A stretch of 64,000 nucleotides of DNA from Amanita rubescens (Eukaryota > Basidiomycota > Agaricomycetes > Agaricales > Amanitaceae), in NCBI GenBank assembly GCA_015039365.1, contig WION01000155.1, positions 56,193 to 120,192 of the forward strand, in the 5' to 3' direction. Positions 52,501 through 64,000 of this stretch are shown here, in pieces. A program made the position numbers and the translations under genes. The notes below the pieces were generated by a model, which worked only from the letters and a program-made list of their open reading frames with translations, did not search any database and was not told the origin of the DNA. The number at the start of each line of letters is the position of its first letter. Position 1 is the stretch's first letter.

Positions 52501-55500
52501 CGGGGGATTTGAGGGCGTTACGAGTTATTGGACGGATTAGCCGAGTCAAGGGGCTGGGAGGAAGGAGGGGATGTAACGGGTGAGCCAATCGTACGACGAG
52601 AACCCACGGGTGCGGAGGTAGGGTCGGAGACTCGGAGTGGGACTACTAGGCGTTGGGTACTGGGAATGCAGGGTTACTAGCACAGAGAATTCAGAAAAAT
52701 AGGAGAAAAAATGGAATAAAATCCTCACTGCGGCTGTAGATCCTTCCCTACCCGCCACATCGCGGCGGGCGGGTCGAATGTGGGACGTTGGCAGCAACCG
52801 TGGTCACGGAGGGGATGCTGGTCGTCTATAGGCTGTGCGCGATGCTAGAAATCGGGTCACGGTCACGGTCACAAGTCAAGGGAACAACTTTCCGTTTATT
52901 CAGCGTAGTGGTTGATTTCCTGCTGGCCAGCGCGCGTGCGCCCCAAAAGTACTCCGGTAAGCTCTTCATATCTATTCCTTCTGATAGCTGCTCATATCAA
53001 AGTACATCACAATCCAACCACTTTCTTCTAACCAGCCAGAAACTCGACGTTATGCAGATATCTGTGGACAAACTCCACGAGCGGCAATGTACGTATGTTC
53101 GATGTGTGTCTACTATGCCCAATTGCAGGTGTCGTCGTCCGTTGAGTACTGGTTCTGACTTCTTTTATGCAGACGTATCTATATCAACGATCCGGTGTTC
53201 CAGAAATGTGCTGTGACTCGTGAACCTGCCAATGATTCGAGCTAGGTGGCATTGCTCATACGTTTCGTCGTGAGTTCACTGAGGTGTCCCGCCCGCGCTT
53301 TGTCATTGAATGGGAACCGAATAACGACGACGACTTGAATTTCGTAGGTTGCCAGCCAGTGAATTGATTCGTCCCAGGAATTTGGATCGTGTACAGCTTT
53401 GTGGTTGCGTTATACGTCATCTGCCACTAGATAAGTTCCTGCACGGCGACGGATTTTGTCGCTGGATGTCGGCGCCCGGGAGCCGACGCCTTACATAGCG
53501 TTTCGCGTCGTCTGACATGGTGAGAAAATATTTGCTGTTATATGAACTATGCGATAATTGCCCGTAGTAGGAGGGGATCCCGATAACGTTCAGCATCGGT
53601 GCGGGTGCAGTTGCAGGTGCAGGCGTCGGAATCAAATCCGCCTAGAGGCCGCACCGGGTGACAAACCGATAACATAAATGTTACAGGAACTTGCGTCCTT
53701 TTTCCAAAAGACGCCAAAGGACAGTTTCGAGCTACGTTGAAAAAGGAAGCGTGACGCGTGACGACTCACGTTACACGTTACCATCATGTCTTTGCTTCCA
53801 CAATCTCTCCTAATTGCTTCAATGGACAGAAAGGCTTTAACTTCCGAGGAGTTGACCACTGTGTCTGACATCGCCTCCCGGATTCATGAATATGAAGTTA
53901 TCTTCAGTGATCAAGTGGAAGTTTTACGACAGGATAAGGAGGGCTTACAAGCAGTACGCGCTAGTCTTTTCGCAAGTCCTCAGGGACCAATGGACTCGGA
54001 TTGGGAGGGTTATGCCGAATGGAAGTCAGCTATGGAGGCTTATTGTCAGATTGAGCCTCGTAATCCTGACGAGTGAGTGTGTGGCAGCAGCGGATGGTTC
54101 ACTTTGGCTCATCGCAACAGTCGCATGAAAATTGCTGGTGCAGCACTGAGCCTATCATCATCTTACATTTGCAACTTATATAAGCTCCCTCAACATGTTA
54201 TGCACGCTATTCTTGTCGAACGGACGCGGTTACAGTGAGTTCGCGCAAGTTCTATCTATTGTGATATTAACAATTAGTGTCTAGTAAGTCCTGGCAGGAG
54301 ATGCGGAGGGCTCACCTTCAACCTAGTTCAATCATCGCCACACCTCCACGTACGCCTTCCACTCCCCGTTTGGCAACATTGTCGTGGGATCACGTCGACA
54401 GTGGCAGCGTAGATCTCCTGCCTGTCGTGGACTGTATTCCAGACTTTGCCAACGTCCCCTCCAAGTTACTTGGCCATGTCTTTTTGCACCACGACCAGGC
54501 AGCCGGCGATGACGTGTTGTTCAAGATTGTTGACCGCATCTCTTCTGACTTGAGAGGCACGTCTTTTGAGGTCCAGTTTGTTAACTTGAGGAGCACTGTT
54601 ATGGTCCCAGAGCCGGAATTGTTGGACATGGTACGACATGGTATGATCTGTTGGAAGAGTCCGTAGTGCAGTGGTGTTTCATAAACGCAAGCTCTCGTTA
54701 CAATGACCAAGTTAATTCTCTTTCATCAACACGAGAGCCCAGTACTTACCTTGCTAATTCCGAAGACTCACGTTGAGGCATGTTCCTAGACTGAACAACA
54801 TTCCGAGGCCTGAAAGGACTCGGTCTCTTCGGCCGGTCGCACGCTGGCGAAACATCCGACGTACGCAACGCACGGCATTTTCCGGTGTTCGGCGAAATCT
54901 GAGATAAACGACGACGGCGGTCAATGACGCCCTACCTACGGCAATCTCGACAACTAGTACCACGATTTCATTAACATAAAAGGGCGATAGCGATCAGCCT
55001 AAAAATGAGGGATAGTCATAAGGAAAGGGTGAGGGGTCGGCTGCGGGCGCGAAACCGCGTCGTGGAGAACATCAACGGTGTACTGATAACTCACCGTTGC
55101 TGACCTAATACAATCGATCTGTTAGTAACCGATTCCAACCCACACTTCAACAGGCGATGGACGAACTCGCCGACAAGCTGATCCGCCTAGCCGAGGACGC
55201 GTACAACCGGGACATGTCCTCCACAAACGCGAACATCAGAGTCCTTCCCCCTCCGGATCCGGTCGCGAGCGCATCCACTAAGCTCAAGATGGCTCTGGCC
55301 GGGGACGATCCGAGGAGCGCGATCCTGGAAGAGGTGAAGAACGCGAAGCCCAGGTTTCCACCGCTGGAGTCCCTCCCTTGTGCGAACGTTGACACCGAGA
55401 GGGCTAGGGTGTGTCAGAAGAGGGGCGCGATGGCGTGTAGTGCGTGTAAGCTTGTGTCGTATTGCTCGAAGGTAGGCTTTCCCTCTTTTTGCGTGCTTGA

Positions 55501-58500
55501 AAGAGCTGATGGGCTGTGCAGGAATGTCAAAGGACCCATTGGCGGTTCCATAAGCAAGGTCGGTCTCGTTGGTTCAGGCTCAAGTTGAGCTTTGACGCGA
55601 GTGTTTGTTTTGGTTTGAACTTTGGGGGCTAGATTGCAAGAATCGACTGAGATCTCCAGATTGGTCGCCTGCCTACATACGGGAAATGCGGGCTCCCTCG
55701 TTTGTTGTGGATGAGACCGCGGCTGAGGAATTTGAAAGGCGCAGAAGGAATCGGTTTTCTCAAGGTGTATCATTGTACGTCTTGTGATGCTTCGTCTTTC
55801 GGCGGTGCGGAATGATAATGTCATCCCATCTACCCAGGTGGGGAAACGTGCCCGCGATGGACGTGGTCAACTTAGCGAAAAACGAAAATGATAAAACAAA
55901 GGATCTGTCACTCGCCTTTGTTGGTGCGTAACTTCATTTCGTGTAGCAGTCATTTCTGACGCACTAATTAGCCTCTGGAGACCTCCGCCATGTTGTCCGC
56001 ACAATCAACGCACTTCCCTCAGATTATGCAGGGAACCTCAAAGTGTTGATCAACGACCTCACGCTGCCCGTCATTTGCCGCAACATCATCTTGCTCCTCA
56101 TCCTCGGCACGATTCCCAACGAAGTCTTCGCCGCCGAGATCGCCCTCCATTTCTGGTACTCGGCGTTCCTCCCATTCGAGTACCGTCTTCGCATCTCCGC
56201 GATCCTCGACTCAATGTTATCGAACGCCGCCACTAGGGAGGGCTTCATAACCTCTCACCCGCTCGATCTCGGTCCCTGCTCGTCACTGTCCTACGCGCTT
56301 CCATCCGCGGCAGGGAAGTACTTTCTCTCCTACATCTCTTCGAACTTCTCGATCGGGGACATGCAGAGCGAGTACGACGAGGTGAGGAAGGCGCCATCAC
56401 GCCGTGATTATAGGGAGCGGAAGTACACCCGTCTGTGGCCATCGCACCGCGTCGCGTTCCAGGAGTACTACGATTTCGGGATCGTCCTCCCCCTCGGCGC
56501 GGTCAACGCGCATTTCAACACTCCAAACCTGTCGCTTTTCTCACCAGAGGGAAAGTGGTTCCAAACGGACTATGCGAATCCGCTCGAAGGATGGAGGTGA
56601 GTCCACAACTCAACGGTTCGGACTTGGCGGGTGACTTCGATCTCAGCCTGGACGAGGTGGTGAAAGCGGGCAAGGCGAAGGGCGCACAACCGGAGGACAT
56701 CTACGGCTGCCTGTATTTCTTCCTCTCGGAGCAGCTGCGCGAGTTCTACCGGCGTCTTCGTCGCTTCCCCGTTTCGATCAATGTGTACTCTCTCGACGCG
56801 GCGTCTGCGCTGCCCCAGGGAATCCGGGATGGTGTGTTCACGACGCAAGGGGTCCCCGCGACGATCCGCTTCGACCGGGTCGAGGTGTCGAACATCATGG
56901 ACGCAAACTACGTCGGCATCCGTGGGGTCCTGATGAGCTGGGGTCCTCTCCTGGCAGATGGAGGTTTTGCGGCAGTCGTGGGGTATTTTATGAACTGGAT
57001 CGCGATACAGGAGGATGGAGACGCTGCGAGGGGGGACCGAAGTGTGATGGAGGCGCTGATGATGACTTTGGTCCGGCGACAGATGGTAAAGCCCAAACAG
57101 TACTCAATGTTTCATTCACTGATGGACCATTTTTGAAAGACGTATAAGCATAAACCGGATATCCGTCAGCTTCGAGTTCCTCTCTAGAGTCTGACCGGTT
57201 GCTCAACCTCGTTGCAGGGAACATGGGGACGCAAGGCATTGATATCAACGCGATATACGACAACTCACCGGCGTTTGCAAAGTTTTTGAAGAAGCAGTCT
57301 CTCGACGAGATCCTCCGTGAGACAAGACTTAAATTGAGGGAAATACACAGCATTGTTCCGCATGTAAGTATCGTAACAACCACGCACTGTGTTAGTACTT
57401 TCTCTTTGGGGAAACTGAACGCGGGCCTGCACAGCGTATCAAAGCTCCACTGGCTGGAAGGCCGGGTGCGTTGCCTGAGCTTGAGGACGAAGAATCGTGG
57501 TACTATCATGTATGTATTCCAACCTGCCATGGTTTTGTCATTGATCAAGCGGGCTGTTTTATATCTGACGAGCATGTTCAGACGCAGGTGGCTTCCTTGA
57601 CATGGCACGAGCGTTTTGTAGAATTCGTCCGTGTATAGGTAACATGGTTAAAGCAGTGAGATCAATTTCTACTCGTTCTTTTGGTTGATAATATTGGGCT
57701 TTTGGTGTACATAAACTGTATAGTAGATAAAATAATCACGAACCGAAAGATTTGTAACTTCCAAAGAAGGAAGGTGCGCCCAGCGCACATCTAACGGTTT
57801 TCCGGTCAACATCGGGCTTAGGCCTCACCTCCAAGCAATTTGGATGGAAATCCAGTTTCACAGTAATCTGCGTAGGAATAACAAGCAGGTGCGTTGAAGT
57901 CGGTTGGAGCAAGGATAACATATATCCATTTCCGCTTGAAGACTTGGATGTTTTTCTGTCCGCTATCGCCGCATCCTCCACCCATGACATCCGGATATTC
58001 TCTCCGCAAAGTAGGCGCAATAATGATGTATACTTGAAAGCGAAAGGTGTCGAGCAAGATGGTGTAGACTGTTCAGTGTAGCGAGAGGGAGACGAGTAAA
58101 CGATCACGATCGGTGGGCATCGGTACGCCGTGTGTCCCAAACCCTGCCACACCGGTTTCAAGTGAAGCGGAGAGACCAGGCTGCGAGAATTCTTCGGGAA
58201 GCATATCTTCGTCCTCAGAGTCTTCACTAGTAGCCGAAGAATCAGAAGGACAAGCGCCGTCATCCAATTGATCGTTAAGGGGATCGGGAGGCTGTTGGGG
58301 ATCATTAAAGGGACCAGGAGAGCATTGCAGGTTGTCGAGAGGACTGGGAGGGTCTTGGAAAGACATGGGATAGTCTGGGGGACTAGATTGAAGAGCGTTG
58401 TAGGACATCCTCCGAGTAGAATTGTTATTCTATCAGAATTGACGAAAGTAATACACTGAATATGGAACGTACCTTTCTCGGTCGCCTTATCCTATGAGCC

Positions 58501-61500
58501 ACATTTGCGCTGGAAGACGAGGGCGCGCTTGGTGGTCCAAATCTCTCTAAAAACGTCGCGACGCGCTTGCTCCTCTGCCTGGCGGTTCTTTGCATGATTC
58601 TTTGGGGGAGCATCTTTGAGCTTCGAACGCATTTCCAACAGTTGCAAAGCTTCGGTCGCTCCGGTTTTCTGGGAGGGCGTTCCGGGGCGGATATCGGTGG
58701 GTCATGAAATGTACTTGAGTAAATTCAGAGGGCGTGCACTATTTACGGAGGAGAGCAGATGTGATCCGAGCGTGACGGACTTGATCGTCACTTCGAAGAT
58801 ACATAATACTGATGAACTCGACTGTTATGCAACATTGGGAATGGTTACGCACGAGAGACCCATCATTTACGCTGATTCGGGTTGTCATAGCCAACAGCTA
58901 CCTAGCAGGCTACTGCTTCGCTCCTACTTACCGCTCATTCCTGCCACACGCTCCGAGGAGTGGACTCCCTTGCTCGTTTCCGGGAACGTTTCAGTACGGA
59001 GCAGGCCCGAATCGCCCCAGAACACATCAGGTGTGAATGTGACATCCCTATATGCGACTAGTATCCAGTACAAATTCCGAGAAGGCTTGGAGTATGGTGC
59101 CGCATATATCCAAGCGGAGACTCCGGAAGTAGACTCATGGAACGATTGACGCTTGAAAAGGAAGCGAAGCTCATCAGGTTTGGGTGAGGCGCACTCTTTT
59201 CCATAACAATTCAGATCCCAAAACAGCAGAGGACGCTAGCATGCACTTGTATACATATACTACCAAAACGATTAACACCCGTCTACGCTATGAGTTACGC
59301 GACATATGATTGGTTACCAATGTTTGAATTTAGAAGGGTTCGGTAGTAAAAGTACGAAATGAAAGCAGGGTTACTATCAGATGCATTATCAGTGGCCGGG
59401 GGGGAGATGCTTGGTCTTTACCCGGTGGGCCTTGAGTAAATGAGTTCTCGCGAACCTGCTACCACACGTTTCACATGCATATGGTCGATCTTCCGGCGGG
59501 GTATGTATCCTGGCATTCTGATGGTTTTCAAAATAAAGTCGGTTGTTGGTACCATAGTTACAACCATCTCGACCATTGCAACTATAAGCGGGACCATGGG
59601 GGACCGGTGGTCCTCCGGGAACATGACCCATGGGAGGACCACCTGGACCAGGACCTAAACCCGCCGGGGGGTGCTGTCCTGCATGTCCTTGAACATGACC
59701 TACGGGAAGAGCGGGAGGAGGGGGAGGAGGGGGATACCCCTGGTGATGCGTGGATGGACCAGGAGCTGCAGATCCAGGAAATGTGGATGGACCAGGAACC
59801 GGACTTAATGATTGACCAAAACTGGGGGCTGCAGATGGATGACGATGATGATCCGGCGGCGTGAGAGCTTGACCAAAACTGGGGGCTGTAGATGGATGAC
59901 GATAACCCGGCGGGGTGAGAGGCTGCGGGCCTTGACCAAAACTGGGGGCTGTAGATGGTTGACGCTGCGGGAAAGACTGCAGGCTTTGTAATCCTGCAGG
60001 ACCAGGAAACGGACTTAATGAGTGGTGACTAGAACTGGCCACAGATGGTTGACGATTAAGGTCGTCATGCATGGCATCAGAGGGAAAGTAGGCGCCAGGG
60101 CTGATTGGAGCCCTCCATGGAGGGCTATGCGGGGCGGGAGGTGACATGCTGCCGTGAAAGAGGGAGCCTGAGGAGGGGGTGGAAGGTGTCCCCGGCCCGC
60201 CAGCGCCAAATATGGGGAGAGCGTTAGGGTCGGCAGTTACAGGAGGGGGGACGGGAGGTGTGGGCATGGCAGCGACATAAGAGCCGAAGAGAAGAGCGGA
60301 GGCAATAGCAAGTGATAGATGCATATTCACAAAGGCCGGCTTTCTGAAATGCGAAGTATACAAGAGTGACACGGTGTAAGGAGACCAGCTCTGGGGGAAG
60401 AAGAATCCGCTTTCAATGGCAGCTTTTATACCGGGAACCCACTGCCTATGGCAGGGTCGCCAACCAGCTAGCGATTTCGGAGCAAGGCCCAATAACCGTT
60501 TCACCTGCCAACGGTTGCGTTGCTTTGCACAGGCGACTAGTTGTGTGGCACAAAGATCTCATGCCAAACTAAGTTCTAGACGAAGTCCCATCAATGGTTC
60601 AAGCCAATGACGAACGAAAAATGCTGTACATACAAGCCCATATGGAGTTCGACTAGAGTCCTCCGCATTGCGTTAGGTGTCTGACAAGATCATGAGCACA
60701 GGGTGGAGAGGCACTGCTACGAACGGAAATTAACGACGAACTTAATCTGAACATCTCCAGCGCCTCCGGACCCTGAAATATTTTCGGACAGGAATTTTGA
60801 CCTGGATGACATGCACGTATTGAGTTGATAGTTTCGATATTAGCTGCGCCCGGGATTGTGTTATTTAGCGCGAGTTGACTTGACCGTGAAGGATACGCAA
60901 CTTATCACTTCATTCTAAGATAAGAAAATATGCCATGAACGTTCGGCTTCGAACATGTAAATTAGGGAAATGTACGTGGCGCGCAGTGATCGGAGGGCTT
61001 GCACGTCCCCACAAGGCTGCGTGATAGTCGTTTCCAGGTACTTTTTCGTATCCGCCAACACAGGTTAGACCCAGACGAGAGATAATGATTAAGTGAACCT
61101 ACCTGGGAGTGCAGATACATCGGCAGATATGATTTGAGCAGGATGTGTCACATATCCGACCCGTGTACAGGCACACACTGAAATGTATCCTTTCAGGGCT
61201 TGGCCTTTACGGAATCTCCATTCACTTGACGCTGCGAGGGTGGCAAGTCCAAAGCGGCAGCCGAAGCGTGACGTGTGACGTGACTTATTAGCAAGCCGGA
61301 ACAGAATGTTTATGGCCGCAAGGCCCGGCGCCTCAGCTGAAAATTCAACAAGATCTGCGTTTGGCTCTCCAGTATGGCTATGATATTGGATAGGATTGGA
61401 GCCTGCTGGAAATCACACTAAAGGTGGAAGCCTGGGATAAGCATTTTCACGTCAATTGAATTTTCTCTGCCCGAGAAGCCCAACGGGGGCTGATTATTTT

Positions 61501-64000
61501 TAATTCAATTGAATTTCTCTGTCCGAGAAACCCGACGATGGCTGAATTGAACGCTCTTTTGACATGAGCTAATGTCAACTATAGTTTTCCAATTGAACTA
61601 AATATGGAACATAAGTACACGTATCTAGGGGTCTGCAAGAGAAGAGCCAAAACCCGAACTATTGGGGCGGTGGCCACACGGAGGCAATAATGGAACTTAT
61701 GGCAGTGTGAGATCCTCGCATCACCAAAAGCTGGCATCAACGGAAAGGCCATGATCTTGCAAGAGCCGGAATTCGAGGATTCCCCAAATGCGACACTGTC
61801 ACACTCACGGTTATCCTACAACTCGTCAAACGGCTACCACACTCGCTAAAATGCCCCTAACACCCATCAACGTGTCACCCACACTCGTTGAAACAACCTT
61901 CCACTCATTTAATCCTTCCACACAATCGCGCCCTTTTTCGGCAATGCCTTGCAATCTCACATCTTGCATTGTATTGCAATGCCAATAACCTACTTCAAAC
62001 CTAATTACTCATCGGGTTCGAAATTCAGCTTACAATCCATTATAAATTCATCATTGCTATTGTAATCTACTACACATCACGACTTCACTTCTAATTACAG
62101 AATTATCATTACACGTACGAAGAGAGAGAGCGTGGGCGACTCGGCAATATATTGTCGGCCTTGCGGGTCGACTTTCTGATCCACTTCGATTCCGATTCCT
62201 CCAAGGCAGTCTTTGCTTACTTTGCGCGCTTCGGCGCATGGAGACTCGGCGGCAGCGGGACCAAGGGAAGAGGGATGCTTGAGAGGTGGCCACCACTACG
62301 TTCGTGACTCGGCGCGCGTGGATGTGAGCTTTATATCATTAGTTTACTCATTCCGAAGCCAAAGGAATGCGGTCCGTTGATCGAATGCAAACAGAATATT
62401 GTCGTATGGGCGATAAGCGTGGAAAGGGAGAAACTGAGATGAGGGAGAAACAAGCTAGATGGTGAGAGGGTAAGTACGTCAGTTTATTTGGTGCTCTGCT
62501 TACCGAAATTTTTGCAAAGTCCAACCAGCTTTCTGCCACGGGAGAAGGTTCGAGTGCGCTACATGTATGTTTCATGCTATACTTCGGCATGCTCATGGTT
62601 CAAGTTGCTCTACAGTCCCGCCCAGGCAAGGGTGAACAGACGGTCATGACGGTTGGGTGATGGATCTTCCCAGGCGCTCGAAGCGGCGCACGACGACGAA
62701 GGTATCGAGGACCAGATAAATGCATCGAGCTCAATGTTCAGGTGCGCGACGGAGAGTGCTGCAAGGTTGGACACTGTGGAGGGTTGAGATGCGGGTGTCG
62801 ACAGCGTGCAAGAATCCGAAGTGATCACCAACTTACCTTAATCAGCATTTTTAAACTTGGGTAGAGAATCGAAGCGCAGGAGCCTAGATTGAGCGCGAGA
62901 GTCTGAATAAACAGTTGACTCACTGTGGAAGGTTTTTCGCTATCTTTTGAGAAATATGACCCAGCAGGTGGCCTGGAGTGTGTATGTTAAGCTTGATGGG
63001 GAGCGGCTGGACGCGACTGTCAGAGGGTTGAGGGGCGGGATGTCGACAACTGCTTTGTTAACGTACCTCGGCGCGTTTCTTTGTCTCAAAATGGGTTAGT
63101 CGTCCAAGACTGATGGTGAACACCCTCCCTTGCTCATGCCTATCGAGACCACCACTATCGATGGCCGGCGAAAGCGTCTCCAAATCATTTTCATCAACGA
63201 CGGAGCGCCGGACGACGTAGCAAACTTTATTTGGATGACATGCACATATTGAGTTGATAGTTTCGATATTAGCATCTTACTTAACCTCCGCACCATGGGG
63301 TTGCGTGCGAGTTGACTTGACCGTAAAGGGTTACGCAGCTTAGCACTTCATTCTAAGATAAAAGAATATGCCATGAACGTCCGGCTTTGAACACGTAAAT
63401 TAGGGAACGGTACGCGGTGCGCAGTGATCGGAGGGCTTGCGCGTGTTCACAAGACTGCGTGGCAATCGTTTCCAGGTACTCTTTTGTGTCCACTAGCACA
63501 GGTTAGCCTACCCAGATGAGAGATAATGATTAAGTGACCCTACCTGTGAGTGTGGCAGATACATCAGCAGATATGGTTTGAGCAGCACATGTCGCACCTC
63601 TGATCTTGGCCTTTACGGAATCTCCATTCGCTTGATGCTGCGAGGGTGGGAGGTCCAAAGTGGCTGCCGATGATATTGGATAGGACCTGCTGGAAATAGG
63701 TGGAAGTTTGACGTAAGTATTTTTACGTCAATTGAATTCTCTCTGCCCGAGAAGCCCGACAGCTGAATTGAACGCTCTTTTGACGTGAGCTAATGTCAAC
63801 TATAGTTTCCACCAACGCCCAATTGAACTAAATATGGGACATCCACGTATCTAGGGTCTTCAAGAGCCAAGACCCGAAGTATCGGCGAACTTCTGGCAGT
63901 GTGAGATCCTCTATCACCAAAGGCTGCAGGCGTGCAAGAGACGTCAAGGCACTGCTCAATGATCACAAATCAGAACAGCATGGATGGCGGGAAGGCACTG

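Overview
The window is nuclear DNA of a basidiomycete fungus, almost certainly a mushroom-forming agaricomycete. The reasons are the dense introns of about 45-65 nt with GT..AG ends, and the protein families present: DUF6534-type seven-helix membrane proteins, F-box/LRR proteins, MYND + DUF4470, HNH proteins of the 'GTAEENxxKY' type, NACHT/C2-type STAND remnants, and small secreted Cys-rich proteins. I rebuilt exon structures by hand from reading frame, splice sites and alignment between copies. No database search was run.

Layout. (1) 0.6-14.8 kb: four tandem, same-strand DUF6534-type genes (copies A-D). Between them lie an F-box relic, a NACHT-ATPase relic (3.1-3.45 kb) and a composite tandem repeat (3.6-5.2 kb). 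(2) 15.3-18.4 kb: an F-box gene with one intron and a four-exon kinase-like gene with a signal peptide. (3) 18.6-25.3 kb: a roughly 2.1-kb unit present three times, each with a six-cysteine small secreted protein gene. The array ends in an intact methionine sulfoxide reductase (msrA) gene, and the 5' end of msrA is repeated as a relic in the upstream units. (4) 25.6-37.5 kb: three more DUF6534-type genes (E, F, G) with up to 21 exons. They enclose a broken secreted kinase-like pair (28-29 kb), a broken C2/STAND N-terminal module (30.2-31.5 kb) and a 139-bp poly(A) retroposon with a 14-bp target duplication. (5) 37.9-40.9 kb: an intact F-box/LRR-type gene and an HNH-type gene. (6) 42-46 kb: an eroded Adp1-like ABCG transporter, a small unknown gene and a secreted proline-rich protein. 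(7) 47-50 kb and 60.6-64 kb: long dispersed repeats in direct and inverted orientation. (8) 50.5-60.3 kb: a small unknown basic protein, a DUF6534 fossil (53.1 kb), a MYND/DUF4470 gene with a damaged 3' end, and a secreted protein ending in a C2H2 zinc finger.

The region reads as fast-evolving accessory DNA: gene families expanding by tandem duplication, many relics, and few housekeeping genes (msrA is the clear one). No operons are expected. Genes next to each other are mostly paralogues, not pathway partners. The most striking feature is the seven-copy DUF6534 family, whose short exons (down to 10 nt) are kept in frame in every copy, with several GC-AG introns.
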